DNA from: RYN-230 sp963770535
GTDB taxonomy: Bacteria > Actinomycetota > Actinomycetes > Streptosporangiales > Streptosporangiaceae
DNA length: 64,000 nucleotides
Assembly (NCBI GenBank): GCA_963770535.1
Contig: CAVYPZ010000003.1
Span: 1,798,001 to 1,862,000 of the forward strand
Direction: 5' to 3'
Shown: one piece after another, positions 15,982-25,694 of the stretch
Layout: each line of letters opens with the position of its first letter
How positions within the stretch are numbered: position 1 is the first letter of the stretch
Made by a program: the position numbers and the translations under genes
Notes under the pieces: model-generated
Seen by the model: only the letters and a program-made list of their open reading frames with translations
What the model was told of the DNA's origin: nothing
Database searches by the model: none

Positions 15982-16945
15982 GTGGCATCACCCGGCACGA
16001 CGGTCGCGTTCCTGCCCAGCCCGGGCCCCGGGACCTGGAATCTGGGCCCGCTGCCCGTCCGCGGCTACGCACTGTGCGTCGTGCTCGGCATCCTGGTCGC
16101 GGTCCGCGTGGCGAACCGCAGGTACGCGCGGCTCGGCGGCCACCCGGGGGTGATCCTCGACGTGGCCACCTGGGCGGTCCCGGCCGGCCTGGTGGGCGCC
16201 CGGCTCTACAGCGTGGTCACGGACTACGAGCTGTACTTCAGGCCGGGACGCGACTGGATCGACATCTTCCGGGTCTGGGACGGCGGGATCGGCATGCCGG
16301 GGGCCGTGGTCGCGGGCACCCTCGGGGCCTGGCTCTGCTGCCGCCGGGCCGGCGTGAGGTTCGGGCCCGTGGCGGGGGCAGCGGCGCCCGCCACCGCGTT
16401 CGGGCAGGCCATCGGCCGCTGGGGTAACTGGTTCAACCAGGAGCTCTACGGCCGCCCGTCCAGCCTGCCCTGGGCGGTGGAGATCGACCCGGCCCACCGG
16501 GTGATCCCCTACGAGAACTACGCCACGTTCCAGCCCGCGTTCCTCTACGAATCCCTGTGGGACCTGGCCCTCGGCCTCGCCCTGATCTGGGCGGCGCGCC
16601 GCTTCCGGCTGACCGGCGACCGCGATCCTCGCCCTGTACGCCGCGGGCTTCGCCACCGGCAGCTTCGCGGTCCAGTCACTGCGCATCGACTTCGCGCACC
16701 ACCTGTTCGGCCTGCGGACGGACCAGTGGGCGATGATCGCCATCTGGATCGCCGGGGTCAGCTACCTGATCATGACGGCAGGCAAGCGGGGCCCGGACGT
16801 GATCACCCCGGAGGCCCGGCCGCCATCGCCTGGGCAGCCGGAGTTTGCCCGCCACGCGGCCCGGGCACATCAACGGGGACAATCCGCGCGAAGCGGATGT
16901 TTCGAGCGACTCAGGAGTTTCGCGAACCGCATGAAGCGGGGATGA
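15982..16945 (+). CDS. lgt: Prolipoprotein diacylglyceryl transferase, frameshifted
   Basis: Lgt attaches diacylglycerol to the cysteine of lipoprotein precursors at the membrane. The first part shows VRGYALCVVLGILVAV, DGGIGMPGAVVAG and the signature GQAIGRWGNWFNQELYG with its essential arginine and asparagine region. After RLTGDR near base 16618 the frame moves by +1 and continues AILALYAAGFATGSF, DQWAMIAIWIAGVSYLI and a charged tail to TGA 16943-16945. The joined protein has the normal seven membrane segments. Lgt is usually important for growth and the window encodes several lipoproteins, so one base error is the likely cause. Confidence 0.88.
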
Positions 16946-16974
16946 TTGCACTGGTGGCGTAATCTCCGTGTAAC
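16946..16974 (+). promoter_or_regulatory. Possible sigma-70-like promoter upstream of gltB
   Basis: TTGCAC at 16946-16951 and TGTAAC at 16969-16974 are 17 bp apart, in a locally A+T-richer stretch about 120 bp before the gltB start. The match is moderate, and a long leader would result. Confidence 0.3.
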
Positions 16975-17091
16975 CTACGAGCCGTAGCTCAAGGGAGCCA
17001 GCGATACCCTCTTCACGGGGTTCTTGGCAGGGCCAATGTCGTCCCGACCACATGCGAGAACGCATATTCGGACGAGACGACAGGAGTGCGG

Positions 17092-20000
17092 ATGGCACCT
17101 GCCGCTTCAGTGGGCGCCGGGGGACTCTACGACCCAGCTTCGAGCATGATGCGTGTGGCGTGGGCTTCGTGGCCGACCTGTCCGGCCTGCCCAGCCACGA
17201 CACCGTAGCCAAGGCCCTGACCGTGCTCCGCAACCTGGAGCACCGCGGCGCCCAGGGCAGCGACCCGGACACGGGCGACGGGGCCGGCATCCTGACCCAG
17301 ATCCCCGACGCGTTCTTCCGCGCGGTGTGCGGCTTCGAGCTTCCGCCTCCGGGCGGCTATGCGGCCGGGATGGTGTTCCTGCCCGCTGACGACCAGGGCA
17401 GCACGCGACACCGCCCTGGTGGTGGAACGGCTCGCCGCTGAGGAGGGCCTGACCACGCTGGGCTGGCGCGACGTCCCCTTCGACCCGGAGCACTGCGGGC
17501 GTGGTGCCAGGGACGTGCTGCCTACGCTGCGGCAGGTTTTCGTTGCGGCGGGTGAGGAAAGCGGGATCGCGCTGGACCGGCGCGCTTACTGCCTGCGCAA
17601 GCGGGTGGAACACGAGACCGACTGCTACGTCGTCTCACTGTCCTCACGCACCATCGGCTACAAGGGGATGCTGACCGCGCTGCAGCTGGAGCCGTTCTAC
17701 CCCGACCTGGCCGACCCGCGCTACGTCTCGTCGCTGGCCCTGGTCCACTCGCGGTTTTCCACCAACACCTTCCCGTCCTGGCCGCTGGCCCACCCGTACC
17801 GCTACATCGCGCACAACGGGGAGATCAACACGGTCCGCGGGAACCGGAACTGGATGAGGGCGCGAGAGGCCATGCTGGCCAGCGACCTGTTCCCGCGGTC
17901 CGCGGACGGCCGCGGCATGGAGCGGCTGCTGCCGATCCTGGATGAGACCGGCAGCGACTCAGCCAGCTTCGACGAGTGCCTGGAACTGCTGCACCTGGGC
18001 GGCCGGTCGCTGCCGCACGCCATGCTGATGATGATCCCCGAGCCGTGGGAGAACCACGACGAGATGGATCCGGCCCGCCGTGCCTTTTACCGCTTCCACT
18101 CCACCCTGATGGAGCCGTGGGACGGCCCGGCCTGCGTGGCGTTCACCGACGGGACCGTGATCGGGGCCGTGCTCGACCGCAACGGGCTGCGCCCGGGCCG
18201 GTACTGGGTGACCCGGGACGGGTTCGTGGTGCTGGCCAGCGAGGTCGGCGTGCTCGACATCGACCCGGCGGACGTGGTCCGCAAGGGGCGCCTGCAGCCC
18301 GGCCGCGTCTTCCTGGCCGACACGGGCCGCCGGCGGATCCTGGAGGACGCGGACGTGAAGTCCGCGCTGGCCAGCGAGCATCCCTACGGGGACTGGCTGC
18401 ACGCCGGCCTGCTGCACCTCGACGACCTGCCCGACCGGGTCCGGGCCCTGCCCGCCGCCGCGGAACTGACCACCCAGCAGCGGCTGTTCGGGTACACCGA
18501 GGAAGAGCTGCGGGTGCTGCTGGCGCCGATGGCCCGGAGCGGGGCAGAGCCGATCGGGTCGATGGGCACCGACACGCCCCTCGCCGTGCTCTCCGACCGC
18601 CCCCGGCTGCTCTTCGACTACTTCTCCCAGCTGTTCGCCCAGGTCACCAACCCGCCGCTGGACGCGATCCGCGAGGAGCTGGTGACCTCGCTGGAGTCCT
18701 CCACCGGCCCGGAAGGCAACCTCTTCCAGCCAGGCCCGGCGTCATGCCGCCAGATCGTGCTGCCGTTCCCGGTGATCAGCCGCAACGAGCTGAACAAGAT
18801 CATCCACATCAACGACGACGGCGACCTGGCGGGCTTCGCGTCCCACGTGGTGGACGGCCGGTACCAGGTCGCGGGCGGCGGTCCTGCGCTGCGCGACCGG
18901 CTCAGAGAGATCTGCGCCGAGGTGTCGGCCGCGATCGCCGGCGGCGCGCACATCATCGTGCTGTCCGACCGCGGGGGCGGCGAGCGCGCCGACGTCGCAG
19001 CCTGGCCCCGATCCCGTCGCTGCTGCTCACCGGGACCGTCCACCATCACCTGATCCGGGAGCGGACCCGGACCCGGGCCGGCCTGATCGTGGAGGCCGGC
19101 GACGCCCGCGAGTGCCACCACATCGCGCTGCTCATCGGGTACGGCGCCGCCGCGGTGAACCCCTACCTGGCCCTGGAGACCGTGCGCGGACATGGTCCGC
19201 CGCGGCCTGCTGGACCGGGGTGACGGCCGGGAAGGCCGCGGAGAACACGGTCAAGGCCCTGGGCAAGGGCCTGCTGAAGATCATGTCGAAGATGGGCGTC
19301 TCCACCGTCGCCTCCTACACCGGGGCGCAGATCTTCGAGGCCATCGGGCTGGGCGAGGAGATCGTCAGCACCTGCTTCACCGGCACCACCTCCCGGCTCG
19401 GCGGCGTCGGCTTCGACGTGCTCGCCGCCGAGGCCGCGGCCCGGCACGCCAGGGCGTTCCCGCCCCGGGGCGCCGAGCCGGATCACCGGCGGCTGGAGAC
19501 CGGCGGTGACTACCAGTGGCGCCGTGAGGGCGAGGCCCACCTGTTCAACCCGGAGACCGTGTTCAAGCTGCAGCACGCGACCCGGAGCCGCCGGTACGAG
19601 ATCTTCAAGGAGTACACCCGCCTGGTGGACGACCAGTCCGCCCGGCTCATGACGCTGCGCGGCCTGCTGCGCATCCGCGGCGTCGATGACCACACCGACC
19701 CGCGTGGGCTGGGCGCAGCGTCGCTCCCGGCCCGCGCGCCTCACGGGGGCGGCGCGCCTGACGGCGGCGTGCCCCGCGAGGCTGGCGCGCCCCGCAGGGG
19801 CGGAGGCGTCGCCCCGCGAGGCTGGCGCGCCCCGCGAGGCTGGCGCGCCCGACGAGAACCAGGCGGGGCTGCATCCGACCGGCCCGCACCCGGTGGGCCG
19901 CCGGCCGGCCGGGCCCCCGGCGCCCGGGGCGCGCACGCCGCAGCCCCGGGCCCCGATCCCCATCGACGAGGTCGAGCCGGTTTCTGAGATCGTCCGCCGG

Positions 20001-21909
20001 TTCTCCACCGGCGCGATGTCTTACGGCTCGATCTCGGCCGAGGCCCACCAGACCCTGGCCATCGCGATGAACCGGCTGGGCGGCCGGTCCAACACCGGCG
20101 AGGGCGGCGAGGATCCGGACCGCTTCGTGCCGGACGCCAACGGCGACCTGCGCCGGTCCGCAGTCAAGCAGGTGGCCAGCGGGCGGTTCGGGGTGACCAG
20201 CGAGTACCTGGTCAACGCCGACGACCTGCAGATCAAGATGGCCCAGGGGGCGAAGCCGGGGGAGGGCGGCCAGCTGCCCGGCCACAAGGTGTACCCGTGG
20301 ATCGCCAAGACCCGGTACTCCACCCCGGGCGTCGGCCTGATCTCCCCGCCGCCGCACCACGACATCTACTCCATCGAGGACCTGGCCCAGCTGATCCACG
20401 ACCTGAAGAACGCCAATCCCCGGGCCCGGGTGCACGTCAAGCTGGTCGCCGAGGTTGGCGTGGGCACGGTCGCGGCCGGGGTGTCCAAGGCCCATGCCGA
20501 CGTGGTGCTGATCTCCGGGCACGACGGTGGCACCGGCGCCGCCCCGCTGACCAGCCTCAAGCACGCGGGCGCACCGTGGGAGCTGGGCCTGGCCGAAACC
20601 CAGCAGACCCTGCTGCGGGCCAAGCTGCGCGACCGGATCGTGGTCCAGGCAGACGGCCAGATGAAGACCGGCCGGGACGTCATCATCGCCGCGCTCCTCG
20701 GCGCCGAGGAATTCGGCTTCGCGACCGCCCCGCTGGTCGTGTCGGGCTGCATCATGATGCGGGTCTGCCACCTCGACACCTGCCCGGTCGGGGTGGCCAC
20801 CCAGAACCCTGAGCTGCGCCAGCGGTTCAGCGGCAGGCCAGAGTTCGTGGTCAACTTCTTCGAGTTCATCGCCGAGGAGGTCCGCGAGTACCTCGCCGCG
20901 CTGGGATTCCGCACGCTGGAGGAGGCGGTCGGCCGGACCGACCTGCTGGACAGCGAGCGGGCGGTGGGGCACTGGAAGGCGGCCGGGCTGGACCTCACGC
21001 CGATCCTGCACATGCCCGCGCTGCCCGAGGGCTCGGCCACCCGCAACACCACCACCCAGGATCACGGCATCGCCCGGGCCCTGGACAACACGCTGATCCA
21101 GCTGGCGGAGGGCGCCCTGCAGGATGGGAAGCCGGTCACCCTGGACCTCCCGGTCCGGAACGTCAACCGGACGGTCGGAACCATGCTGGGCTACGAGGTG
21201 ACCAGGCGGTGGGGCGGCAAGGGCCTGCCCGACGACACGATCCTGGTCCGGTTCACGCGGCTCGGCCGGGCAGTCCTTCGGCGCCTTCCTGCCCCGCGGG
21301 ATCACCCTGCGGCTGACCGGGGACGCCAACGACTACCTGGGCAAGGGCCTGTCCGGCGGCCGGATCATCGTGGCCCCGGACCCGGCCGCGGCGTTCATCG
21401 CCGAGGAGCAGATCATCGCGGGCAACGTGATCGGGTACGGCGCCACCGCGGGCCAGATGTTCCTCCGCGGGGTCGTGGGTGAGCGTTTCTGCGTGCGGAA
21501 CTCGGGCGCCACCGCGGTGGCCGAGGGCACCGGTGATCACGGCTGTGAGTACATGACAGGCGGCGTTGTGGCCGTGCTCGGCCCGGTCGGCCGCAATTTC
21601 GCGGCGGGCATGTCCGGCGGCCTCGCCTACCTGCTCGACCCCGATCCGGTCCGCGTCAACATGGACATGGCCGACCTGGAGGGCCTCGACGACGACGACG
21701 CGACCCGGCTGCGGCACCTGGTCGAGCAGCACCGGGCCGAGACCGGCTCCGAGGTCGCCGGGCGGCTGCTGGCCGACTGGGACGCGGCGCTGACCCGGTT
21801 CGGCAAGGTCATGCCCAAGGACTACAAGCGGGTGCTCGATGCGGCCCGGCTGGCCGAGCGCGAGGGCCGCGACGTCAACCAGGCCGTGATGGCCGCGGCC
21901 CACGGCTGA
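17092..21909 (+). CDS. gltB: Glutamate synthase (NADPH) large subunit, with about seven frameshifts
   Basis: All GltB domains are present in order. The N-terminal amidotransferase has its nucleophile in FEHDACGVGFVADL. The central domain includes APIPSLLLTGTVHHHL. The FMN domain follows (FSTGAMSYGSISAEAHQTL, HDGGTGAAPLTSLKH). The iron-sulfur cysteines are in CIMMRVCHLDTCPVGVAT. The C-terminal helix domain starts LTGDANDYLGKGLSGGRI. ATG 17092 (MAPAASVGAGGLYDPA) has AGGAG 5 nt upstream. The frame changes near 17135, 17395, 19005, 19188, 19218, somewhere in 19700-19900, and 21260. An extra stretch of about 85 low-complexity residues separates RGLLRIR from PIPIDEVEPVSEI, just before the FMN domain. 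gltD follows 13 bp later. The protein converts 2-oxoglutarate plus glutamine to two glutamates. Confidence 0.88.
19772..19847 (+). repeat. 18-bp tandem repeat inside gltB
   Basis: Three copies of CCCCGCGAGGCTGGCGCG lie at 19772-19789, 19812-19829 and 19830-19847, the first separated by a 22-bp variant. In the frame that continues into the FMN domain each copy encodes PREAGA. The array sits in the extra segment at a domain boundary of GltB. Confidence 0.88.
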
Positions 21910-21922
21910 GGGGGTTCCTGCG

Positions 21923-23407
21923 ATGGCTGACCCGAAGGGTTTCCTGACCACGCCGCGCGAGACGCCCGCCCGGCGGCCGGTGGACGTGCGGATCCGGGAC
22001 TGGCGGGAGGTGTACACGGACTTTCCTCCCGCGGCCCTGGAGTCGCAGGCGGGCCGGTGCATGGACTGCGGCATCCCGTTCTGCCACCAGGGCTGCCCGC
22101 TGGGCAACCTCATCCCGGAGTGGAACGACCTGGTCTGGCGGCATGAGTGGCGTGAGGCCGCGGAGCGGCTGCACGCGACCAACAACTTCCCCGAATTCAC
22201 CGGGCGGCTCTGCCCGGCGCCGTGCGAGAGCGCCTGCGTGCTCGGCATCAACGCCGACCCCGTCGCCATCAAGCAGGTCGAGGTGGAGATCATCGACCGG
22301 GCCTGGGCCGAGGGCTGGGTCCGGCCGCTGCCCCCGCCGGCGGCGGCGGTGGCCGCGGGACGCCGCGTGGCGGTGATCGGGTCGGGGCCGTCCGGGCTGG
22401 CCGCGGCCCAGCAGCTCACCCGGGCCGGGCACGCGGTCACCGTGTTCGAGCGGGCGGATACTCCCGGCGGGCTGCTGCGCTACGGCATCCCCGAGTTCAA
22501 GATGGAAAAGCGCCACCTGGATCGCCGGCTGTGGCAGATGCAGGCCGAGGGGACCAGGTTCCGGTGCGGGGTGACGGCCGGCCGCGACGTCACGGCCGCG
22601 CAGCTGCGGGCGGAGTTCGACGCGATCGTGCTCTGCGGGGGCGCGACCGTGGCCCGCGGGCTGCCCGTCCCCGGCGCCGACCTGGCCGGGGTACACCAGG
22701 CCATGGAGTTCCTGCCGCTGGCCAACCGCGCGGTGGCCGCATCGCAGGCCCGGACCGGCGGCGGGCCGGTGGCCGAGCCGCCGATCAGCGCGCGGGGCAA
22801 GAACGTGGTCATCATCGGCGGCGGCGACACGGGGGCCGACTGCCTCGGCACCGCACACCGGCAGGGCGCCGCCTCGGTGACCCAGCTGGAGATCCTGCCC
22901 CGGCCGGGCGGGACCCGGCCAGGCCACCAGCCGTGGCCCACCTATCCCATGATCTACCGGGTGTCCAGCGCCCACGAGGAGGGCGGGGAGCGGGTCTACG
23001 CCGTGTCCACGCAAGCCTTCGTGGGTGACGCGGACGGGCAGGTCCGGGCACTGCGCCTCGTCGAGGTGGAGATGGCCGACGGCACGTTCTCGCCAGTCGA
23101 GGGGACCGAGCGGGAGATCCCCTGCGAGCTGGTCCTGCTGGCCATGGGCTTCACCGGGCCGGAGAAGGCGGGGCTGCTGGCCGACCTCGGCGTCGGGTTC
23201 GACGCGCGGGGCAACGTGGCCCGGGACTTGTCGTACGCGACGTCGGTGCCCGGGGTGTTCGCAGCCGGGGATATGGGCCGTGGCCAGTCACTGATCGTCT
23301 GGGCCATCGCCGAGGGGCGTTCGGCCGCGGCGGCCGTGGACCGGTACCTGGAGGGGAACAGCCTGCTGCCCAGTCCCATCCCGCCCACCGCGCGGCCCCT
23401 GGTCTGA
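21923..23407 (+). CDS. gltD: Glutamate synthase small subunit
   Basis: The 494-residue protein carries the N-terminal 4Fe-4S cysteine motifs CMDCGIPFCHQGCPLGNLIP and CPAPCESACVLG. These are followed by an FAD fold (VAVIGSGPSGLAAAQQL), an NADPH fold (VVIIGGGDTGADCLGTA) and a closing GVFAAGDMGRGQSLIVWAI. It passes electrons from NADPH to the FMN site of GltB. It is full length and unbroken, in contrast to gltB just upstream, and starts 13 bp after the gltB stop. Confidence 0.96.
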   Translation: MADPKGFLTTPRETPARRPVDVRIRDWREVYTDFPPAALESQAGRCMDCGIPFCHQGCPLGNLIPEWNDLVWRHEWREAAERLHATNNFPEFTGRLCPAPCESACVLGINADPVAIKQVEVEIIDRAWAEGWVRPLPPPAAAVAAGRRVAVIGSGPSGLAAAQQLTRAGHAVTVFERADTPGGLLRYGIPEFKMEKRHLDRRLWQMQAEGTRFRCGVTAGRDVTAAQLRAEFDAIVLCGGATVARGLPVPGADLAGVHQAMEFLPLANRAVAASQARTGGGPVAEPPISARGKNVVIIGGGDTGADCLGTAHRQGAASVTQLEILPRPGGTRPGHQPWPTYPMIYRVSSAHEEGGERVYAVSTQAFVGDADGQVRALRLVEVEMADGTFSPVEGTEREIPCELVLLAMGFTGPEKAGLLADLGVGFDARGNVARDLSYATSVPGVFAAGDMGRGQSLIVWAIAEGRSAAAAVDRYLEGNSLLPSPIPPTARPLV

Positions 23408-23409
23408 CC

Positions 23410-23515
23410 GGACCTCAGGCGGCTCGGCCCTGGCTCGGCCCTGGCTCGGCCCTGGCTCGGACCTCAGGCGGCTCGGCCCCGGCTCGGCAACTGCTCGGCC
23501 CCTGCTCGGCCCCTC
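23410..23515. repeat. Degenerate 11-bp tandem repeat
   Basis: About eight copies of an 11-bp unit close to GGCTCGGCCCT follow one another in two blocks, each introduced by GGACCTCAGGC or CGGACCTCAGGC. The first four copies are almost identical; later ones drift to CTGCTCGGCCC. It starts within a few bases of the gltD stop codon. Confidence 0.88.
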
Positions 23516-23674
23516 CGGATCCGCAGGGCCGCTCACTCCCGATCCTGGACGGGAATGGCTGCCCCCGGTGCCACGTATGGTCTGTCCGCCTGCGCCGGCC
23601 CTTCCATCGCGGACTTCTGCGGCCTGCGTGGCCGGTGTTACCCATGCGCTCCCGGGCCGGGCTTGCCGCTGTCG

Positions 23675-23720
23675 TGATCATGGGATCACTGGGGCTCCAG
23701 GCCCAGCAACTCCATGATCA
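23675..23720. repeat. Compound hairpin with TGATCATGG arms
   Basis: TGATCATGG at 23675-23683 pairs with CCATGATCA at 23712-23720. Inside, after a 5x5 internal loop, CTGGG pairs with CCCAG. The GATC-containing, A+T-rich outer stem recalls the inverted repeats at 2186-2241 and 35522-35584. Confidence 0.75.
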
Positions 23721-24035
23721 TTAACCTGCCGTCGCGCACTGTCGATGGCACATGCCGGCGGGGCTGGCCCCGCGGCCATGTACGTCCACGATCATGCCGA
23801 AGGGACTGGGCCGCCCAGGCCTCACCTGGGACTCCGGGCCCTGCTGGCTGACCGTGGAGGGGCGGCCTGAGGGTGCTGCGCTTCCCGGCATACGCGGTCC
23901 GGGACCAGCCTGCCGTGGTGGCGGCCCAGAATCGCGAGGCGCCGCGCGGCACCCGTGTTGCCGTCCTGTGACATCGGATGACTGTTCGGTGAATATTGCG
24001 CCGGGGTCTCCGCGGCCGCGCTGGTCCGCCCGTAG

Positions 24036-24051
24036 AGTGGTATAGACCAAT
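24036..24051 (+). promoter_or_regulatory. DasR-like (dre) operator upstream of pyk
   Basis: AGTGGTATAGACCAAT differs from the dre consensus A(C/G)TGGTCTAGACCA(C/G)T at only two positions and keeps the TGGT...ACCA inverted half-sites. It lies 40 bp before the pyk start, where it could overlap the promoter. DasR is the N-acetylglucosamine-sensing GntR regulator of actinomycetes. Whether this organism has DasR cannot be told from the window. Confidence 0.5.
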
Positions 24052-24091
24052 TTGGGCGCCTCGTCTGGAAGGCAACCGGAAGGCAATGAGC

Positions 24092-25531
24092 ATGACCCGC
24101 CGAGCGAAGATCGTCTGCACTCTGGGGCCCGCGACCTCGAGCCCGGAGCGGCTGGCTGAACTCGTCGCCGCCGGGATCGATGTGGCCCGGCTGAACATGA
24201 GCCACGGGACCCGCGCCAGCCACCTGGCCGCCTACGAGTGTGTTCGGGCCGCGTCGGATGCCGCCGGGCACAGCGTGGGGGTGCTCATCGACCTGCAGGG
24301 CCCGAAGATCCGGCTGGGCACGTTCGCATCCGGCGTGGTGCAGCTGCTGGCTGGGCAGGAGTTCACCATCACCGTGCATGACGTGCCCGGGGACGAGCAC
24401 GAGGTAGGCACGACCTACCCGGGCCTCGCCGGTGACGTGCGGGCCGGCGACCGGGTGCTGGTGGACGACGGGCGTGTCGTCCTCCAGGTGCTGGCCGTGG
24501 CGGACGGCAGGGTCCGGACCCGGGTCGTCGTGGGCGGCGTCGTCTCCGACCACAAGGGCCTCAACCTGCCCGGTGTCAAGGTCGGCGTGCCCGCCCTGAC
24601 CGCCAAGGACGAGGCGGACCTCCGCTGGGCGCTGGGCCTGCAAGCCGACATGGTCGCGCTGTCGTTTGTGCAGGGACCTGAGGATGCCATCCCGGCCCGG
24701 CGGATCATGGACGAGGCTGGCGTACGGCTCCCGCTTATCGCGAAGATTGAGAAGCCCCAGGCCATCGAGGCCCTGCCGGAGGTGATCGGGGCGTTCGACG
24801 GGGTGATGGTGGCCCGTGGCGATCTCGGCGTGGAACTCCCGCTGGAGCAGGTGCCGATGGTGCAGAAGCGGATCATCGAGCAGACCCGGGCCCAGGCCAA
24901 GCCCGTGATCGTGGCGACGCAGATGCTGGAGTCGATGATTTCCGCGCCCCGCCCGACCCGCGCGGAAGCGTCCGACGTCGCCAACGCTGTGCTGGACGGC
25001 GCGGACGCGCTGATGCTGTCCGCGGAGACCAGCATCGGCGAGTACCCCGTCGAGGCAGTAGCGACGATGGCCCGGATCATCCATGAGGCGGAGCGGGAGT
25101 CCCTGGCGTCCACCACCGCGCTGGCCCGGGAACCGGCCAGCACCGGCACGGCCATCGCGCGCGCCGCCGCCGAGGTGGGGGCGGCCGTCGGGGCGAAGGC
25201 CCTGGTCGCCTTCACGATGACCGGCGAGACCGCCCGGCGGCTGGCGCGATACCGCTCGCCCATCCCGCTGCTGGCGTTCACGGCCCAGCCGAGGACGCGC
25301 AGCCAGCTCGCGCTGACCTGGGGGGTGGAGACGTTCGTCGTGCCGCCAGCCACGCACACCGACGCGATGGTGCGCCAGGTTGAAGAGGCGCTGCTGGACA
25401 TCGGGCGTTGTGGCAAAGGCGACAGGGTGGTGATCGTGGCCGGCAGCCCGCCAGGGACCCCCGGCCGCACCAACGCGCTGCGGGTGCATCACATCGGCGA
25501 CGCCGCGGCCCTGGAGCCTGGTCGCGGATGA
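24092..25531 (+). CDS. pyk: Pyruvate kinase
   Basis: This 479-residue enzyme makes pyruvate and ATP from PEP and ADP. It begins MTRRAKIVCTLGPATSS and has the substrate motif ARLNMSHG, the B domain at about residues 70-165, the catalytic LIAKIEKPQAIE, MVARGDLGVELP and the MLESMISAPRPTRAEASDVAN motif. The C-terminal domain ends with IVAGSPPGTPGRTNALRVH. ATG 24092 was chosen over 24086 because GGAAGG is 8 nt upstream of it. A possible DasR site precedes it. Confidence 0.96.
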   Translation: MTRRAKIVCTLGPATSSPERLAELVAAGIDVARLNMSHGTRASHLAAYECVRAASDAAGHSVGVLIDLQGPKIRLGTFASGVVQLLAGQEFTITVHDVPGDEHEVGTTYPGLAGDVRAGDRVLVDDGRVVLQVLAVADGRVRTRVVVGGVVSDHKGLNLPGVKVGVPALTAKDEADLRWALGLQADMVALSFVQGPEDAIPARRIMDEAGVRLPLIAKIEKPQAIEALPEVIGAFDGVMVARGDLGVELPLEQVPMVQKRIIEQTRAQAKPVIVATQMLESMISAPRPTRAEASDVANAVLDGADALMLSAETSIGEYPVEAVATMARIIHEAERESLASTTALAREPASTGTAIARAAAEVGAAVGAKALVAFTMTGETARRLARYRSPIPLLAFTAQPRTRSQLALTWGVETFVVPPATHTDAMVRQVEEALLDIGRCGKGDRVVIVAGSPPGTPGRTNALRVHHIGDAAALEPGRG

Positions 25532-25556
25532 GGAGGACGGCGCAGATGACCTGGGG

Positions 25557-25630
25557 TGCCCCGGGTGGGATTCGAACCCACACTGCATGGTTTTTGAGAC
25601 CATGGACTCTGCCTGTTGGTCTACCGGGGC
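25557..25630 (-). tRNA. tRNA-Leu-like gene, anticodon CAA, with a short variable arm
   Basis: Read on the minus strand, the 7-bp acceptor stem is GCCCCGG/CCGGGGC with discriminator A. The D-arm has a 3-bp stem and the GGCAGA loop motif seen in leucine tRNAs. The anticodon stem is ATGGT/ACCAT with loop CTCAAAA, giving anticodon CAA. The T-arm GTGGG-TTCGAAT-CCCAC is perfect. Only five bases (GCAGT) separate the anticodon and T stems, whereas bacterial tRNA-Leu normally has a long variable arm. CCA is not encoded (CCC follows). It lies antisense between pyk and pdtaR. It may be a working atypical tRNA-Leu or a decayed one. Confidence 0.8.
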
Positions 25631-25694
25631 CCCGGTGCCAGACCGTACACGGCTGGCTCGGCCGAACGTCAATCTACCTGCTACCGGTACGATC

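Larger units (their letters stand above)
23408..24091. other. 684-bp intergenic region between gltD and pyk
   Basis: No gene is supported here. The region holds a tandem repeat (23410-23515), a compound hairpin (23675-23720), a second CACGATCATG-like motif near 23789, and the pyk upstream region with a DasR-like site (24036-24051) and GGAAGG at 24078-24083. Confidence 0.7.

Noticed and set aside
17092..21909. Programmed frameshifting as the cause of the broken gltB
   Set aside because: Seven shifts in different directions without slippery sequences at each point do not fit programmed recoding, and gltB is not known for it.
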